Assembly: GCA_902781565.1 (NCBI GenBank)
Contig: CACZJT010000012.1
Span: 1 to 41,930, forward strand
Direction of reading: 5' to 3'
Length of the DNA stretch: 41,930 bases
Origin: an uncultured Ruminococcus sp.
GTDB lineage: Bacteria > Bacillota > Clostridia > Oscillospirales > Ruminococcaceae
Every line of letters starts with the position of its first letter. The first letter of the stretch is position 1. The notes below the pieces were generated by a model. The model was given only the letters and a program-made list of their open reading frames with translations. It searched no databases and had not been told where the DNA came from. The position numbers were made by a program, and so were the translations under genes. Below, in pieces: positions 31,559 to 41,145 of the stretch.

Positions 31559-34522
31559 TTAACAGCTCACCACGGCGCTGCTGCCCTTGGTGGGATCTTT
31601 CGTGATGATGATACGATCGTCGATACGCTTTTTCAGCTCCTCAACGTGACTTATTATGCCTATAAGCCTGCTCCCGTCACCGCGTGCCAGCTCGTCAAGG
31701 GCGTTCATCACCAAGTCGAGGGATTCCTCGTCAAGAGAGCCGAAGCCCTCGTCTACGAACATGGAATCAAGCTGAACGCCGCCCTTGTCCGACTGCACCT
31801 CCTCCGCAAGCCCCAGCGCCAGCGAGAGCGCCGCAAGGAAGGACTCCCCTCCCGAAAGCGTCCTGACGTCGCGTGTGCTGTCGTTCCAGTGGTCTGTCAG
31901 CATGAGGTCCAGTCCCGCGCTTTGGCTCCTTTTCCCCTGCACCGCCGCGGAGAGGGTGTAATGCTCGTCAGTCATCTTGAACAGCAGACGGTTGGCGTGA
32001 GCCACCATTCCGCTGAAATTCTTCTGCAATACGTAGGTCTCGAAGGATATCATATCCTGACCTCCCACATGACCCGAAGCTGTCCTTTCAAGCTCCTCCA
32101 CCATAGCGTACTCCTTTTCCGCCTCTGCAAGCTCTGCACCGTTCTTCCTGATAGCCGCCGCAGACTTTTTGTTGTCGGCGATGCGGTTCTCGGCGCTGCC
32201 CAGCTCCGCTTCAACGGTATTCCTGCGCTTTTCGAGCTCCTTGACAGCCTTTTCCTTTTCGGAGAGCTCCTCCTCCGTACCGTCGAACGCGGGGTCGGCG
32301 AGGAGCTTTTCTATCTCCGAGAGCTTTTCCCTGCGGGCACCCTCCGCGGCGGCTGTTTCGGTCATGACCTTGTTCAGCTTTTCGGAATCCTCACGCTCAC
32401 GCAGAGTGAGTTTTTCCAGCTCTTTTTCTGCTTCTTCGGCACGTTCACAGCGCTTTTCTGCTTCGATAACGGCTTTTTCGGCAGCTTCGTAAGCCGACTT
32501 CGCGCGGGCGGCAAGCTCCGCCGCCTTTGTCTCCGCGTTTTCCGCAGAGGGGTCGCCGAAGCGCTTCTCAAATTCCTCGGAGAGCGTTTTTTCGAGCTGA
32601 ACGCATTTTCCCTCGGCCTCGCCCTTTTCCTTCTGGGATTCGGCGATGAGCCTTGCGGCTTTCTCGGCTTTTTCGGCGAGCTTTTTCAGCTCATCGGCAT
32701 TTTTTTCCGCAAGCTCCAGCTTTTCTCCGCGCTCCTTTATGAGCGCCCTGCAAGCCTGCATTTTCTTTTCGAGCGCCGCCAACTCCTCGCCGCACTTCAT
32801 CATTTGCAGGCGGGCACCTGTCGCTATGTCCTCATGACCGCCGATGAGCTCATCGGCTTTTTTTATGAGCGCCGCTTCTGCGGTGTCGTAAGCGCCTTTT
32901 AGAGCATTTGCCGCGCTGCCTGCGGCGGAGCGGGCTTTTTCAGCTTTGTCGCGGACAGCCTTCGCCTTGTTGACCTCTGCCTGCGTGGGGACACTCCCGC
33001 CCAAAGCGGCGGGCTTCGGGTGATGTACCGAGCCGCAAACGGGGCACATCTCGCCCTCCTTCAGCTCCGAGGCAAGTATGCCCGCCTGACCCATTATGAA
33101 GCTGCTTTCAAGCTCCTCATAGGCGCGGTCTTTCTCCCTGTAGACCCTGTCAGCAGCTTCAAGCTCCGACTGCGCCTTTTTCAGCATGACGAGCTTTTTG
33201 TCAAGCTCATTGCAGTCCTCTGTCAACTCCGTGAGGGCTCTCACGCGCTTGTCAGTGTCCTCTTTCCTGCTCATCAGCTTTTCGCTGACAGCCTGCTCCC
33301 CGTCAAGCTCCGCGGCACGCTTTCGGAGGGCTTCGGTCTGCGCGGAAAGCTCCGACTGCCTGCGGGCAAGCTCCTCCTTTTCCGCTTCGCGGCGTGCGCA
33401 AATCTCGCGCTTCTGTTCGGCGATCCTGCGGACCTCGGCAAGCTGCTCCGCTCTTTCACAGAGAGCCTTAGCGTCCGAGAGTGCTTCCGAAGCCTTTTCA
33501 AGCTCCGCCTTACATCCCACGAGCTCCGCCCGAACACCTTCCAGGGACTTCTTCTCCGCTTGCAGCTTTTCCCGTTCCGCACCGAGCTTTTCCATGTCGG
33601 CATGGAGGTCGGCGGCTCTCTTCTCACAGGCTTCGGCTTCCGCCCCGTACTTCTCTGCGGACAGCCTCGCATCATTCAGGCGCTTGCTGCTGTCCTTGGT
33701 GTGCTGCCAGCTCTTTACTGCGGCTTCATACTCGGCGGCAAGGGTCTTTTTGTCCGCTTTCAGCTGTTCGCGGCGCAGCTTCCCAAGCTCTGTAAGCTTA
33801 TCCACCATGTGCGCAAGAAGTCCCGTATTTGCGGCGTCCGCAAGCTCCGACGCCTTTTTCCTGTACGAAGGCTCGTCCTCGAATTTGATGTAGCCCGCAT
33901 CGTGGACTATCTCCTTCTTGATATCCTCACGCCTGTCTGACAGCTTCTTCTTTTCCTCGGTCAGAGCCCTTCTGAGCCGATCGTATTTCTCGGTACCAAA
34001 AAGCGTCCTGAGAAGGTCGATACGCTCATTGGTCGTTGCCAGCAGCAGCTTCAGGTAGTCCCCCTGGGCTATCATGACTGTCTGTCTGAACTGGTCGGCG
34101 GAAAGCTGTATTATCTCATTTTTTATCAGATCATTAACATCGCGGTTGGTGGTATGACCGTCGGGAAGTGTGAGCAAGGCCGCTGCGGCGGACTCGGTCA
34201 TTCCCTCGCCCTTTTTCTTCGCCCTCGTATAAGCGGGGCTCCTGCGAACCCTGTAAATCTTTCCGCGGCACTCAAACTCAAACTCCACATAAGTCTCGCT
34301 TGAAGGGTCTGCATACTTCGAGCGCATCATTTTTCCTTCACGGTCCTGTCCGCTGAGCTCACCGTAAAGGGCAAAGGTCATGGCATCGAATATCGTAGTC
34401 TTGCCTGCTCCCGTGTTGCCCGTGATGAGGTAGAGCCCCCTGTCGCCGAACTCTGTAAAATCTATCTCGCACTCGTCTATGTAGGGTCCGAATGCCTGCA
34501 TTTTAAGTCTTAACGGTCTCAT
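31559..34522 (-). CDS. sbcC: Nuclease SbcCD subunit C (SMC-like ATPase)
   Basis: 987 residues. N-terminal MRPLRLKMQAFGPYIDECEI and Walker A ITGNTGAGKTTIFDAMTFAL; about 750 residues of coiled coil with the zinc hook CPVCG near residue 495; C-terminal ABC signature LSGGESFLAALSLALGLAE and Walker B LDSMFVDEGFGSLDEESLD. With SbcD it opens hairpins and trims DNA ends (Mre11-Rad50 type). Two bases separate it from sbcD. Confidence 0.96.
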   Translation of the reverse strand: MRPLRLKMQAFGPYIDECEIDFTEFGDRGLYLITGNTGAGKTTIFDAMTFALYGELSGQDREGKMMRSKYADPSSETYVEFEFECRGKIYRVRRSPAYTRAKKKGEGMTESAAAALLTLPDGHTTNRDVNDLIKNEIIQLSADQFRQTVMIAQGDYLKLLLATTNERIDLLRTLFGTEKYDRLRRALTEEKKKLSDRREDIKKEIVHDAGYIKFEDEPSYRKKASELADAANTGLLAHMVDKLTELGKLRREQLKADKKTLAAEYEAAVKSWQHTKDSSKRLNDARLSAEKYGAEAEACEKRAADLHADMEKLGAEREKLQAEKKSLEGVRAELVGCKAELEKASEALSDAKALCERAEQLAEVRRIAEQKREICARREAEKEELARRQSELSAQTEALRKRAAELDGEQAVSEKLMSRKEDTDKRVRALTELTEDCNELDKKLVMLKKAQSELEAADRVYREKDRAYEELESSFIMGQAGILASELKEGEMCPVCGSVHHPKPAALGGSVPTQAEVNKAKAVRDKAEKARSAAGSAANALKGAYDTAEAALIKKADELIGGHEDIATGARLQMMKCGEELAALEKKMQACRALIKERGEKLELAEKNADELKKLAEKAEKAARLIAESQKEKGEAEGKCVQLEKTLSEEFEKRFGDPSAENAETKAAELAARAKSAYEAAEKAVIEAEKRCERAEEAEKELEKLTLREREDSEKLNKVMTETAAAEGARREKLSEIEKLLADPAFDGTEEELSEKEKAVKELEKRRNTVEAELGSAENRIADNKKSAAAIRKNGAELAEAEKEYAMVEELERTASGHVGGQDMISFETYVLQKNFSGMVAHANRLLFKMTDEHYTLSAAVQGKRSQSAGLDLMLTDHWNDSTRDVRTLSGGESFLAALSLALGLAEEVQSDKGGVQLDSMFVDEGFGSLDEESLDLVMNALDELARGDGSRLIGIISHVEELKKRIDDRIIITKDPTKGSSAVVSC

Positions 34523-34524
34523 TC

Positions 34525-35643
34525 TCAGCCCTCCTCATTCCATATCCTGTTAATAAGAGCGTTCATATACGCGCTCTGTTCGGGGGTCATCTCCTTGCCG
34601 TTTGCTTCGGCGAAAAATTTTGCGAAAAGCTCCTGTCTGTTATCGGGAACAACGGGAGTTTCCTCGCTCAGCTCGACCTCGCCGCGCTCGCTGTCGGCGC
34701 GGTACTTTACCCCCATAAGGTGATGATACTGCTCCCGCAGGCGTTTCTGTGCGTCGGGGACACGGGTGCTGTCAGTCAGTCTGATAAGAACATAGTCCTC
34801 CGACTCGCGCTTGACCAGCTCATCGAAAGCGCCCTCAAGCTCGTACATATCGTTAAGGGGGACGAGCTCGCGGAGGGTCACTTTTACATCGCTCCCCTTT
34901 CCGCCCAGCTCGCAGACGGTCAGGCATTTCCTGTGATCTTGTTCAGAGACAGAGTATTTGAGCGGAGTTCCGCCGTAGCGTATATTACGTCCCACCGCCT
35001 GGGGCTTGTGGAGATGTCCGAGAGCGGCGTAATCGAAGTCACCGTACACCTCGGCAGACACCTCATCTGTGCCGCCTACCGCGCCACGCTCAGAATCGCT
35101 CTGTGTTCCCCCTGCGACGAACTGGTGGGAAACGATGATGTTCCGCTTTGACTTGTCGATGTCCATAGCCCCGATAGCCGTCCTTACAGCCGCTTCGGTG
35201 TCGGGGATATCCGCATCGGGGAAAAATCTCCTCACCTCCGCGGGGCGCAGATATGGCAGGAGGTATATATCCACATCGCCGAACTCGTCCGTCAGCGTGA
35301 ACTTTTCAGCCCTGCCCTCGTACACGGGCGAAAAGTGTATGCCGCTCTTGTTCATGAGCTGCGCTCCGAAAGCTATGCGCTCGGGGGAATCGTGGTTCCC
35401 CGCTATTATAAAGGTCGGTATTCCGCTTTCCGAAAGACCCGTCAGGAACCTGTCGAGCATTCTAACAGCTTCAACAGGTGGCGACAGCTTGTCGTAGACG
35501 TCCCCCGCGATGATAACAGCGTCGGGCTTTTCCTCGGCTATCATCTGTTCGATAGTATCAAGGATATGCTCCTGATCCTCGATCAGCGAAAAACCGCTGA
35601 CGCGCCTGCCGAGATGAAGGTCGGCAAGATGTATAAATCTCAT
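34525..35643 (-). CDS. sbcD: Nuclease SbcCD subunit D (Mre11-like)
   Basis: 372 residues from ATG 35643 behind AAGGAGAG. Metallophosphoesterase motifs: ADLHLGRR, GDVYDK, GNHDSPER, VSHQFVAGG and ALGHLHKPQ. Manganese-dependent nuclease acting on double-strand ends and hairpins. First gene of sbcDC. Confidence 0.96.
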   Translation of the reverse strand: MRFIHLADLHLGRRVSGFSLIEDQEHILDTIEQMIAEEKPDAVIIAGDVYDKLSPPVEAVRMLDRFLTGLSESGIPTFIIAGNHDSPERIAFGAQLMNKSGIHFSPVYEGRAEKFTLTDEFGDVDIYLLPYLRPAEVRRFFPDADIPDTEAAVRTAIGAMDIDKSKRNIIVSHQFVAGGTQSDSERGAVGGTDEVSAEVYGDFDYAALGHLHKPQAVGRNIRYGGTPLKYSVSEQDHRKCLTVCELGGKGSDVKVTLRELVPLNDMYELEGAFDELVKRESEDYVLIRLTDSTRVPDAQKRLREQYHHLMGVKYRADSERGEVELSEETPVVPDNRQELFAKFFAEANGKEMTPEQSAYMNALINRIWNEEG

Positions 35644-35688
35644 ATCGTTCTCTCCTTTCTTCATACGCGATAATGTGCTTACGATACT

Positions 35689-35717
35689 ATTATAACATAT
35701 ACGAACAAATAATTCAA
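35689..35717 (-). promoter_or_regulatory. Sigma-A promoter of sbcDC
   Basis: Minus strand: TTGAAT (35712..35717), 17-base spacer, TATAAT (35689..35694). Confidence 0.8.
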
Positions 35718-35738
35718 TAGCAGACAAAAAACACCGAG

Positions 35739-35767
35739 TTGACAGCCGCCGCGTAAAATGTTATAAT
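35739..35767 (+). promoter_or_regulatory. Sigma-A promoter of the secreted phospholipase gene
   Basis: TTGACA (35739..35744), 17-base spacer, TATAAT (35762..35767). Shares the 16 bases TAAAATGTTATAATAA with the promoter at 789. Confidence 0.88.
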
Positions 35768-35801
35768 AAGGTACAAAGATAACGCACGGAGGTAATGACC
35801 T

Positions 35802-36965
35802 ATGAAACGATCAATGATACTTATGGCTGCGGGAGTTTGCGCCGCGGCTGCATACAGGGTGCTTCGCCCCTTAAAGGCTCACGCCTGGTGGAGCCAGACC
35901 CATGAGCAGATAACCTTGTTCGCCCTCAAAAGACTCGAAGCCGATAAAAGGCACAAGCTGACGGCATTCTACAAACCATACTCCGATGAGCTGGTACGCG
36001 GCTCAAAGGCTCCCGACGATGAAGGCGACCCCGACAAGGGCGCGGGGACTCACTACTATGTGGCGGGCGATATAAGGGGCAGAGCTGCCGCCGCGAAGGG
36101 CGGGTATCTCAAAAACAGGCTCGGAAAATACAGCAAGAGCGCCCGAACGAGCTTCGAGGAAAACTACACCTCGGCGCTGGGGCTTTACAAAAGCGGCAGG
36201 ACGGAGCAGGCGATGTACGTTCTCGGACGGGCGCTGCATTTCGTCGAGGACATCGCCGCCGTTCCGCATTCGGCGGGCATAAGATACATCGAGAGCAGCA
36301 ATAACGTGCATTATATGTTCGAGAAGCGGGCTTCCGAAACGTCCAAAAAATTTTCCCCTAACGATTTTGACAAACGGCTCATAAAAGCCTATTCGGAGGA
36401 CAGCTTTGAAGCCCCCCTCAACAAGCTGGCGGCGGAATCGAACAGGTACGCCCCGCAGATATCCTCCCTTGATGACAGCGCCTTCGACAAGGCGGCAAAA
36501 GCGCTGGTGCCGCTGGCGGCGCAGAACGCGGCGGCGGTGCTGATACGTTTTTACGATGACATAAACGGCGAGAACACGGGCTATCTGACCCACGGCGGGG
36601 TCTACGGTATCAAAAACGAATACACGGGACTGTACCTGACGCAGACGAAAAAGGGCGCAGTCCTCGCGAAGCCCGATCACTCCGACGAACAGCGCTTCAC
36701 ACTCATCATGAACGAGATCGGAGCTTTCGACCTTAAAGCCGCGGACGGGAACATTCTTGCCGCCGATCTTAAGAGCTTCATCAAGCCTTCCGAGGGTAAG
36801 AACGAGGGTATGCTCCGCGCGGCGGCGCTGGGAAAGAACCGTTTCAGACTGACCATGGGCAAGGGCTACAGCTGCACGGTCAGCGGCAAGAGAAGATCGC
36901 CGACCCTCGGTGAGCTTGTCCCGGGTGACAGCTCGCAGGTATGGATCATCGAAAAATACAAATGA
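35802..36965 (+). CDS. Secreted zinc-dependent phospholipase C with C-terminal beta-rich domain, 387 aa
   Basis: ATG 35802 behind ACGGAGGT. Hydrophobic leader MKRSMILMAAGVCAAAAYRV; cleavage after AHA would give a mature start WWSQTHEQIT, and an N-terminal Trp is the first zinc ligand in alpha-toxin-type phospholipases. The family signature H-x3-D-x4-H is seen in HFVEDIAAVPH. Residues from about 265 (GGVYGIKNEYTGLYLTQTKK) resemble a ricin/fascin-like trefoil rather than the PLAT domain of alpha-toxin, probably for binding a surface ligand. It likely cleaves phospholipids outside the cell. Confidence 0.85.
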   Translation: MKRSMILMAAGVCAAAAYRVLRPLKAHAWWSQTHEQITLFALKRLEADKRHKLTAFYKPYSDELVRGSKAPDDEGDPDKGAGTHYYVAGDIRGRAAAAKGGYLKNRLGKYSKSARTSFEENYTSALGLYKSGRTEQAMYVLGRALHFVEDIAAVPHSAGIRYIESSNNVHYMFEKRASETSKKFSPNDFDKRLIKAYSEDSFEAPLNKLAAESNRYAPQISSLDDSAFDKAAKALVPLAAQNAAAVLIRFYDDINGENTGYLTHGGVYGIKNEYTGLYLTQTKKGAVLAKPDHSDEQRFTLIMNEIGAFDLKAADGNILAADLKSFIKPSEGKNEGMLRAAALGKNRFRLTMGKGYSCTVSGKRRSPTLGELVPGDSSQVWIIEKYK

Positions 36966-37013
36966 CAAAACTTAATTGCCCTGCGATCGCCGCGGTTCAT
37001 TTTCTTTAAAAAA

Positions 37014-37043
37014 AGAATAATCGCAAAATATCGGGGCATTATA
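37014..37043 (+). promoter_or_regulatory. Sigma-G-like promoter of ypeB
   Basis: AGAATA (37014..37019), 17-base spacer, CATTATA (37037..37043), a full match to the sigma-G -10. Same architecture as the spoVT promoter at 16745. Confidence 0.6.
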
Positions 37044-37101
37044 TCCAAAGATAAGAAAGTACCGAAAGCTGTACGGTAGAATATCGGAGGAATAAGATAA
37101 A

Positions 37102-38436
37102 ATGAAACCGAAGAGAAGAACAAGGATACGTATTATACTGTTCCTTGCGGCGGCAATCGTGCTGCTGCTGGCGAGGAACATCAGGCTCATGGATCAGAAC
37201 CGCAGGCGGGAGATACTGATACAAAACAGCTATGCCCGCGCCCTCGAAGACCTTTCGGCGGCGGCTGACAACATCAACAACACCCTCGAAAAACAGCTCT
37301 GCTCGGGGACGTCGAGACAGCAGGAGATACTTGCGAACAAACTGTTCAACGAAGCCTCCACCGCGAAGCAGTCGATCTCGCGGCTGCCGATGAAGGAGAT
37401 GTCGCTGGAGAACACCTACAAGTTTCTGTCTCAGGTCGGGAGCTACGCAAAAGCCCTCGCCGACAAGACCGCAGACGGAGGATTGAAAGAAGAGGATTAC
37501 AAGAATCTGAAACAGCTCAAAGACTACGCTCAAAAGCTCTCGGACAGGGCGTGGGAGCTTGAGCGTGCGGTCTCGAGCGGGGAGATAAGTATTTCCTCGG
37601 TTTCGGATAGTGATATGAGTAACGATGTTCCCGACATCACCGAGGGCTTCACGGAGTTCGAGAAAGGGTTCAGCTCCTACCCGACGCTCATCTATGACGG
37701 ACCTTTCTCCGACCACATCATGCAGAAGGAACCGCTCATGACCAAGAACGCAGAACCCATAAGCAAGACAAAAGCCCTCGAGCGCGCCTGCTCGGTGCTG
37801 AATATCTCCTCGAACGTGCTTACGGACATCACGGAGCAGGAGGGAAAACTCCCCTGTCGCGTGTTTTCCGACCGTGAGAATACCGTGAGCTGTGCGGTCA
37901 CAAAGCAAGGCGGATATATTTCATATTTTATCAAGAACGTTCAGCCGCAGTCCGCGAAGCTCACAGTCGAGGAAGCCGTCGAGATAGCGAAAAAGTTCGT
38001 CGAGGACAACGGCTTTAAAAATATGAAAGTGACCTATTTCGAGAGATTGCAGAACACCGTGACCGTGAACCTCGCTTACTCCATCGACGATGTGACCTGC
38101 TACACCGACCTCATGAAGGTCTCGGTATCGCTGGAGGACGGCGATGTGCTGGGGTGGGACTCTATGGGCTACCTCGTAAACCACCGCAAGCGCAGCTTCC
38201 CCGAAAAGGTCATATCGGTGAAGGAGTGTGCGAAGCTGCTGTCGCCGTATCTCGAATGCAAGTCCAGCGGCAAGGCGCTTATCCCCACCGAGGGCGGCGG
38301 CGAAGCCTACTGCTACGAATACCGCTGCAAGACCGAGGACGACCGCAATATCCTCGTCTATATTAACGCGCGGACTGCCCGCGAGGAGCAGATACTGATA
38401 CTGCTCGAAAGCGAGGACGGGACGCTTGCTATGTGA
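37102..38436 (+). CDS. ypeB: Germination protein YpeB
   Basis: 444 residues from ATG 37102 behind GGAGG. One N-terminal membrane anchor (IILFLAAAIVLLLARNIRLM), a helical YpeB domain with NTYKFLSQVGSYAKALADKT, the YDGPFSDHI motif, and C-terminal PepSY-like repeats (LTVEEAVEIAKKFVEDNGF; VISVKECAKLLSPYLE). YpeB holds and protects the cortex-lytic enzyme SleB in the spore. sleB, usually next to it, is not in this window. It supports the view that the organism makes spores. Confidence 0.93.
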   Translation: MKPKRRTRIRIILFLAAAIVLLLARNIRLMDQNRRREILIQNSYARALEDLSAAADNINNTLEKQLCSGTSRQQEILANKLFNEASTAKQSISRLPMKEMSLENTYKFLSQVGSYAKALADKTADGGLKEEDYKNLKQLKDYAQKLSDRAWELERAVSSGEISISSVSDSDMSNDVPDITEGFTEFEKGFSSYPTLIYDGPFSDHIMQKEPLMTKNAEPISKTKALERACSVLNISSNVLTDITEQEGKLPCRVFSDRENTVSCAVTKQGGYISYFIKNVQPQSAKLTVEEAVEIAKKFVEDNGFKNMKVTYFERLQNTVTVNLAYSIDDVTCYTDLMKVSVSLEDGDVLGWDSMGYLVNHRKRSFPEKVISVKECAKLLSPYLECKSSGKALIPTEGGGEAYCYEYRCKTEDDRNILVYINARTAREEQILILLESEDGTLAM

Positions 38437-38463
38437 GTATTTTATCCACTATTCTGTTAAGTG

Positions 38464-38490
38464 AAAAAGTACAATAAATTGTACCTTTTT
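38464..38490 (+). terminator. Terminator of ypeB
   Basis: Stem GTACAA/TTGTAC (38469..38484) flanked by AAAAA and CTTTTT. Confidence 0.75.
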
Positions 38491-38499
38491 CGGAAACAC

Positions 38500-38548
38500 C
38501 TCCCGCGCGGGTCAGATATTGACCTGTGCGGGAGCTTTGTGTTATAAT
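38500..38548 (+). promoter_or_regulatory. Sigma-factor gene promoter overlapped by a hairpin
   Basis: TTGACC (38519..38524), 18-base spacer, TATAAT (38543..38548). A 15-pair hairpin, CTCCCGCGCGGGTCA (38500..38514) with TGACCTGTGCGGGAG (38520..38534), covers the -35 box. It may terminate upstream reading or act as an operator. The leader to 38688 shows no further signal I can support. Confidence 0.6.
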
Positions 38549-38688
38549 GTATATATCGCCCCATTATTAAAAGTTCACAAAAGTAGTTGACTCAATTTGG
38601 TTATTCATACGAAATTCAAATGATACAGCCCGATATTGTAAGGTCGGAAGGCTCTGCGGAGATATATTAGCGGGAGGTGCGAGAACAT

Positions 38689-39213
38689 ATGCATATGAAC
38701 GATGAACAGCGCTCCGCGGAGCTGCGGAGGGCGGTGGGACTGTACACGCGGCTGGTGTACGGCATAGCACTCCACGAGCTGAACGGCGGCAGCCGCGCCG
38801 ATGCGGACGACGTATTTCAGGAGGTGTTCCTGCTCTACTTCCGCAGGCTCGGCGATCTGGAATTCGGGTGCGAGGAGGAGCGCCGCGCGTGGCTCGCGAG
38901 AACGGCGGTGAACCTTTCTCGCCGATACAGGCTTTCGATCTGGAACACCCGCGTTGAGAAGCTGCCCCCCGACGACCTCCCCGAACGCGCCGAGGACATC
39001 TTCACCAACGAGCGGGAGCGGGCGGTTTTTTCGGCGGTGAAGGCGCTTCCCGAACGGTACAGGCTCCCCGTTTACCTGTATTACTTTGAAAATATGCCCG
39101 CGGGCGAGGTCGCGCGGGTGCTTCGGATAAGCGAAGGCGCCGTACTTACAAGGCTCCACAGAGCGCGAAAGAGATTGAGGAAACAATTGGAGGGTGAGTA
39201 TTTTGATGAATAA
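38689..39213 (+). CDS. ECF-type RNA polymerase sigma factor, 174 aa
   Basis: ATG 38689 with GGGAGGT upstream. Sigma-70 region 2: RLVYGIALHELNGGSRADAD ... DDVFQEVFLLYFRRLGDLE; region 4: LPERYRLPVYLYYFENMPAG, then EVARVLRISEGAVLTRLHRA as the helix-turn-helix. No region 3, hence ECF. Its end overlaps the next gene by eight bases, the usual layout with a cognate anti-sigma factor. Confidence 0.93.
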   Translation: MHMNDEQRSAELRRAVGLYTRLVYGIALHELNGGSRADADDVFQEVFLLYFRRLGDLEFGCEEERRAWLARTAVNLSRRYRLSIWNTRVEKLPPDDLPERAEDIFTNERERAVFSAVKALPERYRLPVYLYYFENMPAGEVARVLRISEGAVLTRLHRARKRLRKQLEGEYFDE

Positions 39214-41095
39214 TAACGATATATTCGCCGCAATGCACGACAAAATGACCCCCGAGCCCGAGGTGATCGAGCGGCTTTTCGAGCGGGCGGCGGCAGAGAT
39301 ACAGTCCGAAAATTCGGACAACGACCCTCCCGTTATCGGAAACGGAGGTATCATCATGAACAAAAGAGATAACATAGAGCCTACAGAAAACAAGTCCGAA
39401 TTATCGGACATCAGTCACAAGGGTAAGATAGTCGCGGCGGCTGTCGCAGTCATAGCGCTGGGCGCGTGGGCGGCTGTGCTTTTTGGCGGAGGAATAAAGA
39501 CCTCTCCCGCCGCGGAGACGGAGGACAGCTCCGAAACGGTCACGCAGACCACTGTTTCAACTGCCGCTCCCGAAGAAGTAATTGTCCCGAGTTCGGGACA
39601 GAATAAGGAATATATGAACGAGTACATCGCATATAAAAAAGTGCTTGAAGCGTCGGGACGTTCGGAGGAGCAGGTCGCGGCTGTCAGCAGCACATTGGAG
39701 AAGTTTGAAGCCCACGACGTGTTCGAGGATGCGTACAATGACTGCTACATCGTGAACATCGTTACCAAAAGCGGCGAGCAGTACAATTACTCCGTGACAC
39801 TTGACGGAAAACAAGTGTCCCCAATCTCGTACAGGATAAACGGCGAAGAAGCGCCCTACTTTTGGGTAAATCCCGCGCAGGAACAGATATTCCGCGAGTC
39901 GCATATCGACGAGGAGAACGTGCTCGCGGCTGGGCTTACGCCCTCGGAGCAGATATATTGTCCCGAGGAGCTGACGATAGGCGGGTATAAGTTCGATGTG
40001 AAAACGAAGTACCACGCTTACGAGGGCTTCATTTCCTACGACGGCACGCTTTTTGACGTGCGGCAGACAGACGCGCTTTTCCTCGATGATGTGAGCGAGC
40101 TGACCGTTTCGTGGACGGAGAACGAGCCGTATTCCTACAGTATCGACGAACCCGACACGGTAAAGGCGATAGCCGGGAAGCTCCGCGAGATCGAGGAGGT
40201 CAAGAACAGTTATCTGTTCACGGGGAGCTATGTACCTCACGGCGGTTCGGACGGCTACATCATCAAGACCGACGGCGATAACTATGAAGCTATGTATTTT
40301 ATTGAGCATATCGAGCGCGAGCCTAATGTCACGATACAAGGCTATGAGTACAGCCTGCCCGATGAGACTATAGCGGAGCTTGACGCGCTTATCGCGCCCA
40401 CCGTTCCCGAGGGTCACACCCTGCCGTGCAGACAGTCCGAGAAATCGGACACTTCGGAGACCGAGCCGACTACTGTAATAACTGCGGAGCATGGCGTTCA
40501 AATGAACGGAACGCTCGAAACATGGCAGATAAGAGACGAGGATTCCGTTCGGACGATCACCGACATCGTTGACAGGATCGAGAACGATGAAAACAAAGCC
40601 CCACAGCCGATGATCGCTGCGGGCGGAGGATTGATGTTAGCCTTCAAACATAACGATCATTTCTACAGAGTTCAGCCGCAGTGGAACGAACCGACGATAG
40701 AGTTTCCCGACGCTTTTTCGAGCCTTTACATCGAAAAAGACCACAGCGACAAGGCTTCTTACTACTGTGACAGCGAGTCGGCGAAAACGATCATCGGCGA
40801 AGCAACGAAATGGATAGACATTGCATTTGACAGCGACCGCGCCATAGAGATCGCCCTTGCCGACTGCGGGATCACGCTCGAAGATGTTAAGGCTGAGGAG
40901 GTCGAGGGGCAGACCGTACACAAGGTCGGCGCGGAGCTTATCGAGGACGACGGAGAGCAGCCCTATTACATCGTGAAGTTTAACTATATCGAACCGACCG
41001 TCAACGAGGATATCTCCACCGAATACGTCTGCGAGTACAGGATCAACGCCGCCACGGGTCAGATCATCGACAAAGACGTTGTTGGCTATGTGTAA
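39206..41095 (+). CDS. Probable membrane anti-sigma factor, 629 aa
   Basis: ATG 39206 behind GGAGGGTGAG, overlapping the sigma-factor gene. A short cytoplasmic N-terminal region (DIFAAMHDKMTPEPEVIERL) precedes one membrane segment at about 75-93 (AAAVAVIALGAWAAVLFGGG); the remaining 530 residues are outside, starting with a Thr/Ser-rich linker, and include PepSY-like parts (AATGQIIDKDVVGYV at the end). The topology and position fit an anti-sigma factor with a large sensor domain. The sensed signal is unknown. Confidence 0.75.
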   Translation: MNNNDIFAAMHDKMTPEPEVIERLFERAAAEIQSENSDNDPPVIGNGGIIMNKRDNIEPTENKSELSDISHKGKIVAAAVAVIALGAWAAVLFGGGIKTSPAAETEDSSETVTQTTVSTAAPEEVIVPSSGQNKEYMNEYIAYKKVLEASGRSEEQVAAVSSTLEKFEAHDVFEDAYNDCYIVNIVTKSGEQYNYSVTLDGKQVSPISYRINGEEAPYFWVNPAQEQIFRESHIDEENVLAAGLTPSEQIYCPEELTIGGYKFDVKTKYHAYEGFISYDGTLFDVRQTDALFLDDVSELTVSWTENEPYSYSIDEPDTVKAIAGKLREIEEVKNSYLFTGSYVPHGGSDGYIIKTDGDNYEAMYFIEHIEREPNVTIQGYEYSLPDETIAELDALIAPTVPEGHTLPCRQSEKSDTSETEPTTVITAEHGVQMNGTLETWQIRDEDSVRTITDIVDRIENDENKAPQPMIAAGGGLMLAFKHNDHFYRVQPQWNEPTIEFPDAFSSLYIEKDHSDKASYYCDSESAKTIIGEATKWIDIAFDSDRAIEIALADCGITLEDVKAEEVEGQTVHKVGAELIEDDGEQPYYIVKFNYIEPTVNEDISTEYVCEYRINAATGQIIDKDVVGYV

Positions 41096-41145
41096 TTATT
41101 ACAATTCAATGAATCAGTCAGATAATTAAAATATTTTATCTGCTA

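Noticed and set aside
31523-32902. Long plus-strand frame over sbcC
   Set aside because: Leu/Phe-rich mirror of the Glu/Lys/Ala coiled coil of SbcC; no ribosome site.
33186-33893. Ser-rich plus-strand frame over sbcC
   Set aside because: Low-complexity antisense of coiled-coil codons.
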